Positions 54,542-62,457 of a DNA stretch of 64,000 bases are shown here, piece after piece. This DNA comes from Pediococcus claussenii ATCC BAA-344. GTDB taxonomy: Bacteria > Bacillota > Bacilli > Lactobacillales > Lactobacillaceae. Made by a program: the position numbers and the translations under genes. The notes below the pieces were generated by a model, which was not told where the DNA came from, ran no database searches, and saw nothing but the letters and a program-made list of their open reading frames with translations. Numbering within the stretch: position 1 is the stretch's first letter; the number at the start of each line of letters is the position of its first letter. Location of the stretch: assembly GCF_000237995.1 (NCBI RefSeq), contig NC_016605.1, forward strand, positions 124,001 to 188,000, given 5' to 3'.

Positions 54542-55495
54542 TTATACAATCTTCGTAATCAATTCCATCATAATAGGCACCATTATCAGTGAAAGAAGCG
54601 TGGTTTCTGTAACCATGATAGAAGCAAAGTCAGAATCCGCATTATATAGTTTAGCAACAACCGGAGCATTAGTCATAACGGGCATGCACGATTGTAGTAT
54701 GAAGACTTCTTTCATGAGTAAAGGCATTGGTGCCCAGATTACTAGTAATGACATAATAATGGGTGCAAAGATAAAGCGGCCTGATAAGACACCGAGGCTG
54801 TCCTTGTTGATGCGCATGTTGCGTAAGCCAGCATCATAAACTGAAATACCAATAAATAGCATGGAAAGTGGAATCGTTAAACCGCCCAAGTAGTTGAAGC
54901 TTTGCATGAGAAATACTGGTAATTTTACGTTTAACATAATTAAAGCGATTCCGATCATAAATCCCAAAAGTGGAGCTGAGAACACCTTCTTAATGCCATC
55001 AACAAGGTTAATTTTTTGGGTATTATCTGGATTATCACGTTGAATGAAATAAACACCAATTGTCCAAAAAATGGTGGTATTAGCCATATAATATACCAAA
55101 ACATAAGGTAAACTTTTTGTCCCGAAAATTGCAAGATTAATTGGTAATCCCACGAAAACTGTGTTGGAATTAAAAAACATAGACATAAAAAGACCGCGCC
55201 GACTTAGATCGATCCTTAATAATCGCATCACAACCCATGATAGACCCATTAGTATGAACATAGAAACTACGGGAAAAATAAGGTTGGGCAAAAGCGTGAT
55301 TAATTGATGTTTATTGAAATCCTTCATGATCGAAACAATCATGTAGGGTGGGAGCGCAACTTGTGTTACTAGTTTGGCAACTAATTTTTTTGAATTTTCA
55401 GTAAACCAGTGCTGACTAGCAAGGTAATATCCGACTGCAACCATTAAAATGATAACGAGAACGCCTTGAATGCTTTGTAAAAAAATAATAAACAC
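54542..55495 (-). CDS. AEC-family (auxin efflux carrier/malate permease) transporter
   Basis: A 317-aa ten-helix carrier of the AEC family: N-terminal IQGVLVIILMVAVGYYLA, KLVTQVALPPYMIVSIM and C-terminal CMPVMTNAPVVAKLYNAD. Lactobacillus members move malate or other organic acids; the substrate here is not clear. The start is uncertain: GTG 55495 overlaps the only ribosome binding site (AGAGGTG), while ATT codons at 55489 or 55486 have better spacing. Confidence 0.88.
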   Translation of the reverse strand: MFIIFLQSIQGVLVIILMVAVGYYLASQHWFTENSKKLVAKLVTQVALPPYMIVSIMKDFNKHQLITLLPNLIFPVVSMFILMGLSWVVMRLLRIDLSRRGLFMSMFFNSNTVFVGLPINLAIFGTKSLPYVLVYYMANTTIFWTIGVYFIQRDNPDNTQKINLVDGIKKVFSAPLLGFMIGIALIMLNVKLPVFLMQSFNYLGGLTIPLSMLFIGISVYDAGLRNMRINKDSLGVLSGRFIFAPIIMSLLVIWAPMPLLMKEVFILQSCMPVMTNAPVVAKLYNADSDFASIMVTETTLLSLIMVPIMMELITKIV

Positions 55496-55599
55496 CTCTA
55501 AAGTTTAGATTTCAAATTCCATTGTACATTAAATTTAAATAATTAGATAAATGGACTTGTCAAAATGGTTTTGATTGGATTAAAATTGAATAGTATAAG

Positions 55600-55671
55600 G
55601 CGCGGGTAGTGTAACGGATAGCACATGAGATTTCGGTCCTCATGATGAGGGTTCGACTCCCCCCCTGCGCA
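55600..55671 (+). tRNA. tRNA-Arg (anticodon TCG)
   Basis: A full cloverleaf: acceptor GCGCGGG/CCTGCGC with discriminator A, D-arm GTGT/GCAC, anticodon loop TTTCGGT giving TCG, T-arm GAGGG-TTCGACT-CCCCC. There is no encoded CCA. Mismatches A31-C39 and A50-C64 (and a G-U in the acceptor) make it slightly irregular. TCG reads CGA (Arg). Confidence 0.85.
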
Positions 55672-55729
55672 TAGGTATAGAAAGTGAAATAAGGCGTTAG
55701 CTTGTGAGGATTTGCTAGCACGTCAGTAA

Positions 55730-55772
55730 GGAAACTATGACGGTTTTGAAGTCATGGTTTCCTTTTTTTTTT
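55730..55772 (+). terminator. Terminator after tRNA-Arg
   Basis: GGAAACTATGAC and GTCATGGTTTCC (one mismatch) enclose GGTTTTGAA, followed by T10. Confidence 0.85.
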
Positions 55773-55787
55773 AATTAACCGGAGGAA

Positions 55788-55822
55788 GTTGCTTGGTGTT
55801 GCTCATTTTAGAATAGAGAGAA
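55788..55822. repeat. Fragment of the dispersed repeat family
   Basis: CCGGAGGAAGTTGCTTGGTG and the following TGCTCATTTTAGAATAGAGAG match the reverse complement of the 59261 repeat unit at most positions, including the in-phase codons ending in SF-stop. It begins right after the tRNA terminator. The rest of the interval to 56070 contains an ATATTGA/TCAATAT pair but no gene I can support. Confidence 0.65.
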
Positions 55823-56070
55823 AAACTAGTACGGCTCGCCAAGTAAGGAATGTTTTGTTACACAAAGCCGAGATACTCGTATGTTGACCATTTCTATGGG
55901 CTTGTTGCAGATTAATTCAAATTGTCATACTGAATAATGTACTGAAAATATTGAGAGTGTCAGCGTTAAGCTTAGAATGAGCCTTCAATATCTGAACTAA
56001 TAAAATGAAGAATTGAAAAACACCATCTATAATTAAGCGTAACATTTAAAGTTAGGATGGTTTGCATTTT

Positions 56071-56706
56071 ATGAAGAAGATCGATTATCAAAAACAGGGG
56101 GAGTGGATTCAGGGACATGGGATGTTGCAGTCACCAATATTGCTTGATCCAAGTAACTCTTCAAAAAGTTCACAAGAAATTATTGAATATACTTCTCCAT
56201 TGATTGGCCAAAAACTAATTGATAAGAAGAATAACCTTGGTATTGAGTCGGATGGAACAATAAAGGCTAATGGTAGAATGTTTAGTTTAAATGAAGTTCA
56301 TTTTCACCTTAATGCTGAACATCAATTGAAGTATGAATCGCGGCCTAGAGCGTTGGAGATGCATTTTGTATTTCAAGACATGCTTGAAGAAAAATTGGTG
56401 GTCGGTGTGACTTTTATAATTGGAAATACCAACGAAACAATCGAAAGATTATTAAGTGGAATGGATTCAGAATTTAAACTGGAGCGAAATGTTAATTTGA
56501 GCAGCTTGGTTCCGATGGATGGAAATTATTATTGGTACTCCGGTTCTCTAACGACACCCCCGTTAACTGAGGGCGTTGAGTGGATAGTATATGATCAGCC
56601 CTTAACAATTAGCAACGGACAACTGGAACATTATCGTCGATTCTATTTCGAAAAAAATGCTCGTTCAACACAACCAACGAATGGTCGTAAGATTTATTTG
56701 ATATAA
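56071..56706 (+). CDS. Alpha-class carbonic anhydrase-like protein, no signal peptide
   Basis: ATG 56071 follows AGGATGG at a wide spacing; ATG 56062 is an alternative. The 211-aa product has QSPILLDP, the zinc-ligand segment EVHFHLNAEH with EMHFVF supplying the third His, and SGSLTTPPLTEGVEWIVYD. The last motif has Leu where most alpha enzymes have Cys. Unlike most bacterial alpha carbonic anhydrases it starts without a signal peptide, so it should be cytoplasmic. It hydrates CO2 to bicarbonate. Confidence 0.85.
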   Translation: MKKIDYQKQGEWIQGHGMLQSPILLDPSNSSKSSQEIIEYTSPLIGQKLIDKKNNLGIESDGTIKANGRMFSLNEVHFHLNAEHQLKYESRPRALEMHFVFQDMLEEKLVVGVTFIIGNTNETIERLLSGMDSEFKLERNVNLSSLVPMDGNYYWYSGSLTTPPLTEGVEWIVYDQPLTISNGQLEHYRRFYFEKNARSTQPTNGRKIYLI

Positions 56707-56870
56707 ATAGCAGATGACTCGTAGTGATCACCTGGTCTTTTATGGTTAAAAAAAGAAAGGCGTCCGTTATGCATAATTGGAACAAAAGCCATGGAGTAAA
56801 GATGAAGAATAATTAATGGAAGCCAGATTAGAGCAGCAATAATGTATGATACCAAAATCCATCTTTTCAA
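56694..56870 (-). CDS. Small membrane protein (58 aa)
   Basis: GAGGTGAGTAAA favours TTG 56870 over ATG 56897. The product has one hydrophobic segment (WILVSYIIAALIWLPLIILH) and a polar tail (FFNHKRPGDHYESS). Its end overlaps the stop of the convergent carbonic anhydrase gene. The family is not known to me. Confidence 0.55.
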   Translation of the reverse strand: MKRWILVSYIIAALIWLPLIILHLYSMAFVPIMHNGRLSFFNHKRPGDHYESSAIYIK

Positions 56871-56914
56871 TTTACTCACCTCAATTTTTATATCCATTTT
56901 AACAGTGGTTGAGC

Positions 56915-57490
56915 TTAAAAATGGGTTGATAAAGTATGTGGTATATTAGAAAGTTGCTTAACGAGTATATCGTTTTCAATATTAAAGTTTTGTTGAATCC
57001 ATTCATATATGATGTTATTAACTGCGTATGCGTAGAATTTTAAAGCTAATTGAAATTCAGATGAAATTTTTTCGCCGTTATCTTTTGTGAAAAAACTGGT
57101 TAATGTTTCTACGGATAGTTGGCAGTATATTTGTTTGAATATATATTCGTTTTGGGGACTTAGTAGGTCTTTAAAGAAAATTGGATATTTTTTGATAGTT
57201 GTTAGCAAGGTTAAGTTTGCATCAGCGATAGAGTTATTATTGAGCTTATCTAAATATGGGGTAAATAAAATAAATCTAAGGGTTTCTTCAATTAAGGTCT
57301 CTTTGCTATCAAAATAGTAATAAAAAGTTTCTCTTTTAAGGTTTGATCTTTGCATCAGTTCTGAAATGGTTATTTTCTGAACTGTTTTTTGTGAGGTTAT
57401 GTCTAAGAATGTGGTGATGATTTTTTTGTAGCTATTTGAAATCAATGTAAAAGCTCCTTCTAACAAATCGATTAAATTGTATGTTTTCAT
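56915..57490 (-). CDS. TetR-family regulator
   Basis: A 191-aa protein. The N-terminal helix-turn-helix is KITISELMQRSNLKRETFYY followed by YFDSKETL, the TetR/DhaS-like pattern; the rest is a helical ligand domain. It is divergent from the nitroreductase at 57603, and the gap holds a 10-bp inverted repeat, so it likely controls that gene. Confidence 0.85.
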   Translation of the reverse strand: MKTYNLIDLLEGAFTLISNSYKKIITTFLDITSQKTVQKITISELMQRSNLKRETFYYYFDSKETLIEETLRFILFTPYLDKLNNNSIADANLTLLTTIKKYPIFFKDLLSPQNEYIFKQIYCQLSVETLTSFFTKDNGEKISSEFQLALKFYAYAVNNIIYEWIQQNFNIENDILVKQLSNIPHTLSTHF

Positions 57491-57517
57491 TTTATTTTGG
57501 ACGGGTTATGATACGAC

Positions 57518-57577
57518 AATGATAAATTACAAAAAGTAAGTAAAGATATTTTATCATCATATTTTTTATTTATCATT
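57518..57577. promoter_or_regulatory. Inverted repeat between TetR and nitroreductase genes
   Basis: AATGATAAAT (57518-57527) and ATTTATCATT (57568-57577) are perfect complements 40 nt apart, in the divergent promoter region. They could be paired half-sites for TetR dimers. Confidence 0.45.
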
Positions 57578-57602
57578 TGTAAGGGTTTGAAAAGGAGAAA
57601 AA

Positions 57603-58259
57603 ATGGAAACAAGAGAAGCAATTTATAAAAGACAATCCATTCGTCATTTTAAGGATCAAGCAATTCAACAAACAGTATTGGAAGAGATTGTAAAGGATGC
57701 ACAACGAGCACCTTCGTGGGCAAATTCGCAACCAGGGCATGTCTATGTTGCAATTGGTTCAACACTTAAGGAGATAAAAAAGCGTCATTTAGAGAAGAGT
57801 CAGCAAGGAGCTTCAGGAAATTCTGATTTAGAAACAACACATCGAAATACTTGGTCCGTTGAAGCTCAGACGAATATGGAAAATTGGAGTCGGTTTGTTT
57901 CACAACGTTTACAAGAAGAACATAGTCCAGTCTTTGCATTTCAAGATGCCCAATTTAATCTATTTAATTCTGCAGCAATCGCTTATTTAACTCTACCTCA
58001 GAACGCAAATGGATGGTCATTATATGATTTGGGAGCATTTGGACAAACTTTGATGTTGAGTGCAATTGACCGTGGCATACAGTCAATGCCAGCGTATGAA
58101 TTAGTGAAGTATCCAAAGGATCTGCGTGAGACAATGGGAATACCTAGTTCCGAGATGATTGTAATGGGAATTGGATTGGGATTTCCGGATGGCAGTGGAA
58201 TTAATCAGATTTATACAAAGCGCAATGAAATAGATAAAATTTTAACAATAAAAAAATAG
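57603..58259 (+). CDS. Nitroreductase-family FMN oxidoreductase
   Basis: A 218-aa FMN-binding protein: KRQSIRHFKDQAI (residues 9-21) and QRAPSWANSQPGHVYVA for FMN contacts, and a C-terminal MGIGLGFPDG. It would reduce nitroaromatics or quinones with NAD(P)H. AAAGGAG precedes the ATG. Likely under the divergent TetR. Confidence 0.9.
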   Translation: METREAIYKRQSIRHFKDQAIQQTVLEEIVKDAQRAPSWANSQPGHVYVAIGSTLKEIKKRHLEKSQQGASGNSDLETTHRNTWSVEAQTNMENWSRFVSQRLQEEHSPVFAFQDAQFNLFNSAAIAYLTLPQNANGWSLYDLGAFGQTLMLSAIDRGIQSMPAYELVKYPKDLRETMGIPSSEMIVMGIGLGFPDGSGINQIYTKRNEIDKILTIKK

Positions 58260-58338
58260 AGGATTTTGCAGTGCTTAAGTCTTTGAATTTCTAAAATTGC
58301 TGTATAATGGTTCTTAATATATATTAGGAGCTGTTGAT

Positions 58339-59169
58339 ATGACTTTAGAAAATTTTAACGTGGCGGTGCCTACCGCTTTTAATGAAAATAATGAGGAATT
58401 AGATACAAAGGCGACTTTGCAACACATTAATAATTTAGCACAACAAGGAGTCAAGTCAGTGGTAGTTAGTGGCTCAACAGGTGAACAACACAGTATGTCA
58501 ACTGATGAAAGGCTTGAGTTAATTAACGCTTTAGAAAATAATAACGAATTGCCTAATGGGTTAGAAATAATTTTTGGGATTGCAAGCACTCGTTTGGCTA
58601 ACGCCGTTAAATTGGCGCGTGGTGTTGCAAATTCTAAGCGAATTAAAGCCGTCTTGTTAGGATTTCCACCATATATTTTACCGACTCAAGAGGAAGCTAT
58701 TCAGTATGTTAAAACTGTGCTGGGCGAATTAGGCGACAAACAAGTTATTTTATATAATAATCCACATCGTACCGGCTTTGATTTAAAAGTCGAAAGCATT
58801 GTTGAATTGGCTAAAGAACCACAAATTGTTGGTTTGAAAGAATCTGGTAATCCAGAAAAAGTTATTACTTTAAAGGAACAATTACCCGCGGACTTTAGTT
58901 TCATGATTGGTGGAGATGCCAACTTATTTGCTAAGAAGTCATTAGGGTTTAACAGTTTATCATCGATTTTAGGGAACTTAGATCCAGAACTTATGGAAAC
59001 TTATTTCAATGAATTGGAAGCTGAACCAACCGACGAGGATCAAGCACGCGAATTACAACAAAGATTTAATCGTGTGGCAACGGCAGTTTCGGTTTCAAAG
59101 CTTAAGAACCTGTTATCAGAAGACATTAGTCTTAATATGGGTGTGGGAAGAGCACCACTTGGAATGTAG
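58339..59169 (+). CDS. DapA-family aldolase, not in lysine operon
   Basis: A 276-aa DHDPS/NAL superfamily protein: VSGSTGEQHSMS (pyruvate loop), LYNNPHRTGFDL (Tyr), and IVGLKESGNPEKV with the Schiff-base Lys. It differs from the 295-aa DapA in the lysine operon and is alone with its own site (TTAGGAG) and terminator. It may act on another 2-oxo acid substrate, or be a spare DapA outside lysine control. Confidence 0.82.
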   Translation: MTLENFNVAVPTAFNENNEELDTKATLQHINNLAQQGVKSVVVSGSTGEQHSMSTDERLELINALENNNELPNGLEIIFGIASTRLANAVKLARGVANSKRIKAVLLGFPPYILPTQEEAIQYVKTVLGELGDKQVILYNNPHRTGFDLKVESIVELAKEPQIVGLKESGNPEKVITLKEQLPADFSFMIGGDANLFAKKSLGFNSLSSILGNLDPELMETYFNELEAEPTDEDQARELQQRFNRVATAVSVSKLKNLLSEDISLNMGVGRAPLGM

Positions 59170-59182
59170 AACTTCACTAATT

Positions 59183-59226
59183 AAAACGGGTCATGCAGAT
59201 GTTTTATCTGTGTGACCCGTTTTTTG
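59183..59226 (+). terminator. Terminator after DapA-family gene
   Basis: AACGGGTCATGCAGAT pairs with ATCTGTGTGACCCGTT (one mismatch) around GTTTT, then TTTTT. Confidence 0.85.
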
Positions 59227-59260
59227 ACGAAAATAGAATTTAATAGATGAAACTAACTGT

Positions 59261-59403
59261 CTTGTTACACTCTCTATCTAAAATGAGTTACACAAGGCAA
59301 CTTCCTGCGGATAACCAGAAACCTCTGCTCGACGAACAAGTTCGTCAATCCGACGTTTCCTGTTATTCCTCAAAAGTTAATCACCTTGTTACACTCTCTA
59401 TCT
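59261..59403. repeat. 124-bp repeat unit with a second partial copy
   Basis: CTTGTTACACTCTCTATCT occurs at 59261 and 59385 (period 124). The unit holds a perfect GACGAAC/GTTCGTC hairpin within a larger imperfect stem. On the minus strand (59278-59373) it has an open 31-codon frame including AEVSGYPQEVALCNSF and TAG. Alignment by eye with the 128-bp array (GCAGA, CTGGT, GGAAGT, TAACA in order) suggests a common family. Confidence 0.7.
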
Positions 59404-59916
59404 TAATTGCAATTCATAAGCTCGTCGAAGACCGTTTTTTCCTGGAGAAACAGATATTATGCCACGATATTCAAAGCCTTGTTTAGCGATCAGATGTTGC
59501 ATCCGTTTGTTCAGTTGGTGAGTGTCAATGCGAATATCACGAAACCCATTTGAAAATGCTAAAGATATTAAATTGCTCATAAAAAAGTCACTTAAATGTT
59601 GTCCGCGAAAATCACTTGAGAGCGCAATTCGATGAATAGTAGCATACGGCACATTGGCTGCCCAGTTTCCATCGATTTTAGTGTAATGGGGGTCATTTTC
59701 TTGTAATAATGTTGCCGTACCAGCAATTTTGTCATTAAAAATTAGAAGATAACAATTTCCATTCTTAATATCTTGTTTAAAAGTATCTTGGCTGGGCTGC
59801 CCATCTTGCCATTGAGGGCTTCCATCCTGTTTTAAAAGAAGCTTTGCTGTATCAATAATTTTCATTATGACTGACAGATCGGTTAGTTGGGCCTTGCAAA
59901 TATAAATTGTTGCCAT
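59398..59916 (-). CDS. GNAT N-acetyltransferase
   Basis: ATG 59916 is chosen behind AAGGATGATG. The 172-aa enzyme has IHRIALSSDFRGQHLSDFFM as the acetyl-CoA loop (RGQHLS) and LIAKQGFEYRGII at the end. Substrate unknown. It is just downstream of, and convergent in order with, the TetR gene at 59936 on the same strand (20-nt gap), so they may be co-transcribed. Confidence 0.85.
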   Translation of the reverse strand: MATIYICKAQLTDLSVIMKIIDTAKLLLKQDGSPQWQDGQPSQDTFKQDIKNGNCYLLIFNDKIAGTATLLQENDPHYTKIDGNWAANVPYATIHRIALSSDFRGQHLSDFFMSNLISLAFSNGFRDIRIDTHQLNKRMQHLIAKQGFEYRGIISVSPGKNGLRRAYELQLR

Positions 59917-59935
59917 TGTAAACATCATCCTTAAA

Positions 59936-60481
59936 TTAAATAGATTTGCTGTGCCAGTTGTTCAGGTAATTGGATAAATACCTGCCGAGTGCGGCGGGCT
60001 CTTCTTCAAATCCGTTATGAATCCAAGCGATCGCAACGCTAACCATGCCACTGGATAAGAATTCATTCCAATATCTAAAATTATAAGAAGCTTCGTCATC
60101 TATGATTTTTTGGGCTGACAACTTTTGTGTAACTTTTTCTGAAATTTCAACAAGTAAATATTCATGATTAGTATTGATTAGAACAGACCAGGCATTGCTG
60201 TGATGCTTAATCATTTTAAAAAATTCAGTGAATAGGGTAACTGAATTGACTTGTTCATATTTTAAAGAAGCTCGCATGTATTGGGTTGCTTGGATGGTTA
60301 GGTTATGAAAAATAACATCCTCTAGTGAATAAAAGTTTTTATAATAGAAAGTTCTTGAAACGCCAGCATCTGTGCATAATTTACTGATGGAAATATCATC
60401 AATTGCAACGGTGGTCATCTCCTGAATTAATGCGTTAAAAAGTTTTTGTAGGGATCTTTTAGAGCGTAGATTATCTTCCAT
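59936..60481 (-). CDS. TetR-family regulator of the adjacent exporter
   Basis: The start is ATG 60481 behind CAGGAG; an open frame continues to 60697 but overlaps the divergent MFS gene. The 181-aa protein has a TetR helix-turn-helix (ISISKLCTDAGVSRTFYYKN) and a helical C-terminal domain. Divergent, with a 100-nt gap, from the DHA2-type exporter at 60582, it is probably its repressor. Confidence 0.85.
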   Translation of the reverse strand: MEDNLRSKRSLQKLFNALIQEMTTVAIDDISISKLCTDAGVSRTFYYKNFYSLEDVIFHNLTIQATQYMRASLKYEQVNSVTLFTEFFKMIKHHSNAWSVLINTNHEYLLVEISEKVTQKLSAQKIIDDEASYNFRYWNEFLSSGMVSVAIAWIHNGFEEEPAALGRYLSNYLNNWHSKSI

Positions 60482-60581
60482 GTTAACAAAACTCCTGTTT
60501 TTGTAATCGAAGGATTCTCTTTGATTATAGCGCAAGTTAGAATACTGGTCATGCATAAGAGATAGGAGGAGACAGAAGGTT

Positions 60582-62321
60582 ATGAATACTAAAGCAAAAT
60601 TAACAATTGCTGCAATGGCAATTAGTATCTTCCTTTGTATGTTGGATACAACGGTAATGAATATTGCATTACCCGCAATCCAAAGCGGGTTAAACATTAG
60701 TTTGGAAAATTTATCTTGGGCGATTAACGTATATACAATAGTTTTTGCCGTGTTTACAATTCCTTTGGGAAGAATTGCTGATATTTTTGGAAGAAATAAA
60801 GTTTACGTGTTGGGATTAGTTCTATTTGGACTTGGATCACTATTTTCGGGTTTCTCAAACTCGGCCGAATTATTAGTTGCAGGTAGAGGAATTCAAAGTT
60901 TGGGTGCTGCAGTAATTTTTCCAACAAGCATGACAATTGGAATTTCGATGACCAATATGGCAAATCGTAGGAATGTTATTGCTGCGCTTGGAATTACTCA
61001 AGGATTATCGTCGGCGTTAGGACCTACAATTGGCGGAATTGTGACGCAGTACATGGGATGGCGTTGGATCTTTTTCGTAAATGTTCCATTGATCTTAATT
61101 GACTTGGTTCTTTGCTTAGCACTATTACAATTTAAAAATGAGAACCGCTCTAATTCAAAAATTGATTGGCTTGGGATGTTGCTGTCAATGGGGGCTCTTC
61201 TTTCAATTACCTTAGCGTTAGTTAAGGGAAATGATTGGGGTTGGACAAGTAGTTCTACGATTGGTCTGATTATTGCGTTCGTATTTTTCTTCGTGTTATT
61301 TATTTTAGCGGAGCGCAAAGTTAAAGATCCTATGGTTCGCTTGGACTTATTCAAAAATCGTCAGTTTGATGGCGCAGCACTGGGAATTGTAATGACGGGA
61401 GTATTACTAGTTGCAATCATGGTTATCATGCCGTCATTCTTTACCAAGGTTCTGGACAAGTCTGAGTTAATGGCTGCGTTGATGATTACTCCAACGTCCG
61501 TAATGATTTTCATTTGGGCGCCGATCGCAGGTTCAGTTTTGGAAAAGATTGGGCCAAGATTATTAATCTTTATTGGGATGTTATTAATGGCATGTGGATA
61601 TAGTTCATTTCTTTGGATTGATCCAACCCAGTATATGCAAATTTTGATTGCACTATTGTTCGTCGGTGCAGGATTTGGAATGATTGCTGGCCCAGTCATG
61701 ATACTGGGTGCTGCTGATTTTACAGGAGAAATGTTGACCGCATCACAGAGCGTTATGGGGGTTTTACGACAAATCGGTACTGTTCTTGCGGTGGCAATCT
61801 TTGTATCAGCGTTATCAGCCAATATTAGTTCAGCTAAGAGTACAGCTTTAAATGATGCAGATTACTATATTCAAAAGATGGATGTTAGCCAGCAAGTTAA
61901 AGATTCAATGCGTAAAAAAACACATGAACAGTTTAAGAATAGTGGTGACGCAGATAGCGTTCAAACTAAACAATCAAGTAGCTTTGTTTCAAAAAAACAA
62001 CGCCAGCAAATTATTGAAGAAACATATCAAAAAGTCATGAGTAAAGAGCCAAAAAACTTGCCAATACAAGTAAAACAGGTGATTTACACAAGGGTTACCG
62101 TTCAGGTTGATAAGAAAATCAAAGACACAAATTCAAAAGTCACGAATGTTGTTAGCAAAATTAAAAGTAATACTAAGAATTTAATTGTTGAGGCGTTTAT
62201 CAGGCCATATAAGATTACGTTTCCTTTTACAGTTCTGGCAATGTTAATTGCTTTGTTATTTGAGGAAAAAAGATCATATTTGAAAGTTAAACAACAACAG
62301 TTGAAACAAGATATAAAATAA
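60582..62321 (+). CDS. MFS exporter, DHA2 (14-TM, EmrB/QacA) family
   Basis: A 579-aa transporter with DHA2 motif LDTTVMNIALPAIQ in helix 1, GRIADIFGRNKVYVLG (motif A) and GLSSALGPTIGGIV (motif C, antiporter). The C-terminal half has a long charged loop (about 430-530) before the last helix. It should export toxic compounds using the proton gradient. GGAGGAG precedes the ATG. Confidence 0.92.
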   Translation: MNTKAKLTIAAMAISIFLCMLDTTVMNIALPAIQSGLNISLENLSWAINVYTIVFAVFTIPLGRIADIFGRNKVYVLGLVLFGLGSLFSGFSNSAELLVAGRGIQSLGAAVIFPTSMTIGISMTNMANRRNVIAALGITQGLSSALGPTIGGIVTQYMGWRWIFFVNVPLILIDLVLCLALLQFKNENRSNSKIDWLGMLLSMGALLSITLALVKGNDWGWTSSSTIGLIIAFVFFFVLFILAERKVKDPMVRLDLFKNRQFDGAALGIVMTGVLLVAIMVIMPSFFTKVLDKSELMAALMITPTSVMIFIWAPIAGSVLEKIGPRLLIFIGMLLMACGYSSFLWIDPTQYMQILIALLFVGAGFGMIAGPVMILGAADFTGEMLTASQSVMGVLRQIGTVLAVAIFVSALSANISSAKSTALNDADYYIQKMDVSQQVKDSMRKKTHEQFKNSGDADSVQTKQSSSFVSKKQRQQIIEETYQKVMSKEPKNLPIQVKQVIYTRVTVQVDKKIKDTNSKVTNVVSKIKSNTKNLIVEAFIRPYKITFPFTVLAMLIALLFEEKRSYLKVKQQQLKQDIK

Positions 62322-62383
62322 TATGTGAAGTAAAATCCCGATATAAGTTGCAAGTTTTCTAGACAGGTATATATGACTTAATA

Positions 62384-62457
62384 AAAAATAACGGCTCCCA
62401 TATCAATTGAGTTTGCATTAAATGCGTGCCACTCGATATGGGAGCCGTTATTTTTAT
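62384..62457. terminator. Bidirectional terminator between two exporters
   Basis: AATAACGGCTCCCATATC and GATATGGGAGCCGTTATT are perfect complements with T/A runs at both ends, between convergent MFS genes. Confidence 0.92.

Noticed and set aside
55600-56060. Prophage or island attachment site at the tRNA-Arg
   Set aside because: No integrase lies nearby and I found no direct repeat of the tRNA 3' end in the window.
60482-60697. N-terminal membrane extension of the TetR regulator
   Set aside because: The extension overlaps the divergent exporter's coding start; a good ribosome binding site supports ATG 60481.
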